The translations under genes and the position numbers were made by a program. 12,360 nucleotides of DNA from Pseudomonadota bacterium. GTDB lineage: Bacteria > Pseudomonadota > Alphaproteobacteria > Rs-D84. The stretch lies in NCBI GenBank assembly GCA_009781955.1, contig WQUT01000037.1:1-12360 (forward strand), in the 5' to 3' direction. The notes beneath the pieces are model-generated. The model was not told the DNA's origin. It did not search any database and saw nothing but the letters and a program-made list of their open reading frames with translations. Positions 12,124 to 12,360 of this stretch are shown piece after piece (position 1 is the stretch's first letter; each line of letters starts with the position of its first letter).

Positions 12124-12240
12124 AGTGACAGAGTGACAAAGTGACATCGCAAAACCACAAGCGGTTTTGCTAGCGACAAAGTTGTATTGCACAACACTTT
12201 AACTCTGTCACTCTGTCACTCTGTCACTTTGTCACTTTGT
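12124..12240. repeat. Octamer-armed inverted repeat element, copy D
   Basis: Three AGTGACAN units (12124-12147) face four inverted units (12205-12236) and a partial fifth (TTGT, 12237-12240). The core differs from the other copies but again has two hairpins, GCAAAACC/GGTTTTGC and one around AAAGTTGT...ACAACACTTT. It fills the accB-accC gap and ends 5 nt before the accC ATG. Confidence 0.87.
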
Positions 12241-12245
12241 AAACT

Positions 12246-12360
12246 ATGCCACAAATACGTAAAGTTCTTATTGCCAACCGCGGGGAAATCGCGCTGCGCA
12301 TCATTCGCGCCTGTCGCGATATGGGAATCCGCACCGTTGCCGTCTATTCCACCGCCGACC
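12246..12360 (+). CDS. accC: Acetyl-CoA carboxylase biotin carboxylase subunit (AccC), N-terminal 38 residues
   Basis: AccC carboxylates the biotin of AccB using ATP and bicarbonate. Only the start is in the window: MPQIRKVLIANRGEIALRII followed by RACRDMGIRTVAVYSTAD. This is the canonical N-terminus of biotin carboxylases (ANRGEIA.RI.RA...G..TVAVYS.AD). Related pyruvate or propionyl-CoA carboxylase subunits start in the same way, but the accB neighbour makes AccC by far the likeliest. The ATG follows octamer element D directly (GTAAACTATG) and has no Shine-Dalgarno. Confidence 0.93.
   Translation, partial: MPQIRKVLIANRGEIALRIIRACRDMGIRTVAVYSTAD

Overview
The window looks like a chromosomal segment of an alphaproteobacterium, probably a host-associated or gut-dwelling lineage. 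This is inferred from the gene set: a VirD4-type coupling protein, RsmE, a truB-rpsO pair, MutS, XseB, MreB, RnpA, YidD and AccB/AccC. It is also inferred from the small secreted alanine/glycine-rich proteins, and from palindromic repeats inserted in frame inside housekeeping genes, as in the palindromic elements of Rickettsia. No rRNA or other decisive taxonomic marker is present, so the lineage is tentative.

Layout. 1-1354 (minus) is the N-terminal part of a type IV secretion coupling ATPase. It is divergent from rsmE (1399-2133, plus), with overlapping promoters. Convergent to rsmE is a minus-strand cluster transcribed from a promoter near 4353: a 95-aa protein, a 158-aa protein, truB and rpsO, ending at a bidirectional hairpin terminator. 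mutS (7171 to 4355) and xseB (7617 to 7363) are also on the minus strand and are separated by a 160-bp multi-hairpin element. On the plus strand, 7.9-9.4 kb encodes three small exported proteins. The first two are related to each other, and the first has a doubtful N-terminus. mreB (10566 to 9517) is on the minus strand. Its promoter region is back to back with that of rnpA. rnpA, yidD, accB and the start of accC then follow on the plus strand.

The most striking content is repeat architecture. Four copies of a composite element have arms that are tandem arrays of an 8-bp unit, AGTGACAN, in inverted orientation around a core with two hairpins. They fill the rsmE/rpsO gap and every gap between rnpA, yidD, accB and accC. 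The arms place TGA stops in successive frames, and they supply the actual stop codons of rsmE and rnpA. Separate palindromic sequences lie in frame inside rsmE, xseB, probably accB, and at five places in mutS. Two other intergenic elements fold into three-armed shapes.

Functionally the window is a mosaic of core processes: ribosome and tRNA modification (rsmE, truB, rpsO, rnpA), DNA repair (mutS, xseB), cell shape (mreB), membrane protein insertion (yidD), fatty acid synthesis (accBC), secretion (virD4) and an exported-protein cluster. rnpA-yidD lacks the usual rpmH and yidC partners. Several genes (virD4, rnpA) have well-placed promoters predicting leaderless mRNAs, and yidD and accC start without an evident Shine-Dalgarno sequence.
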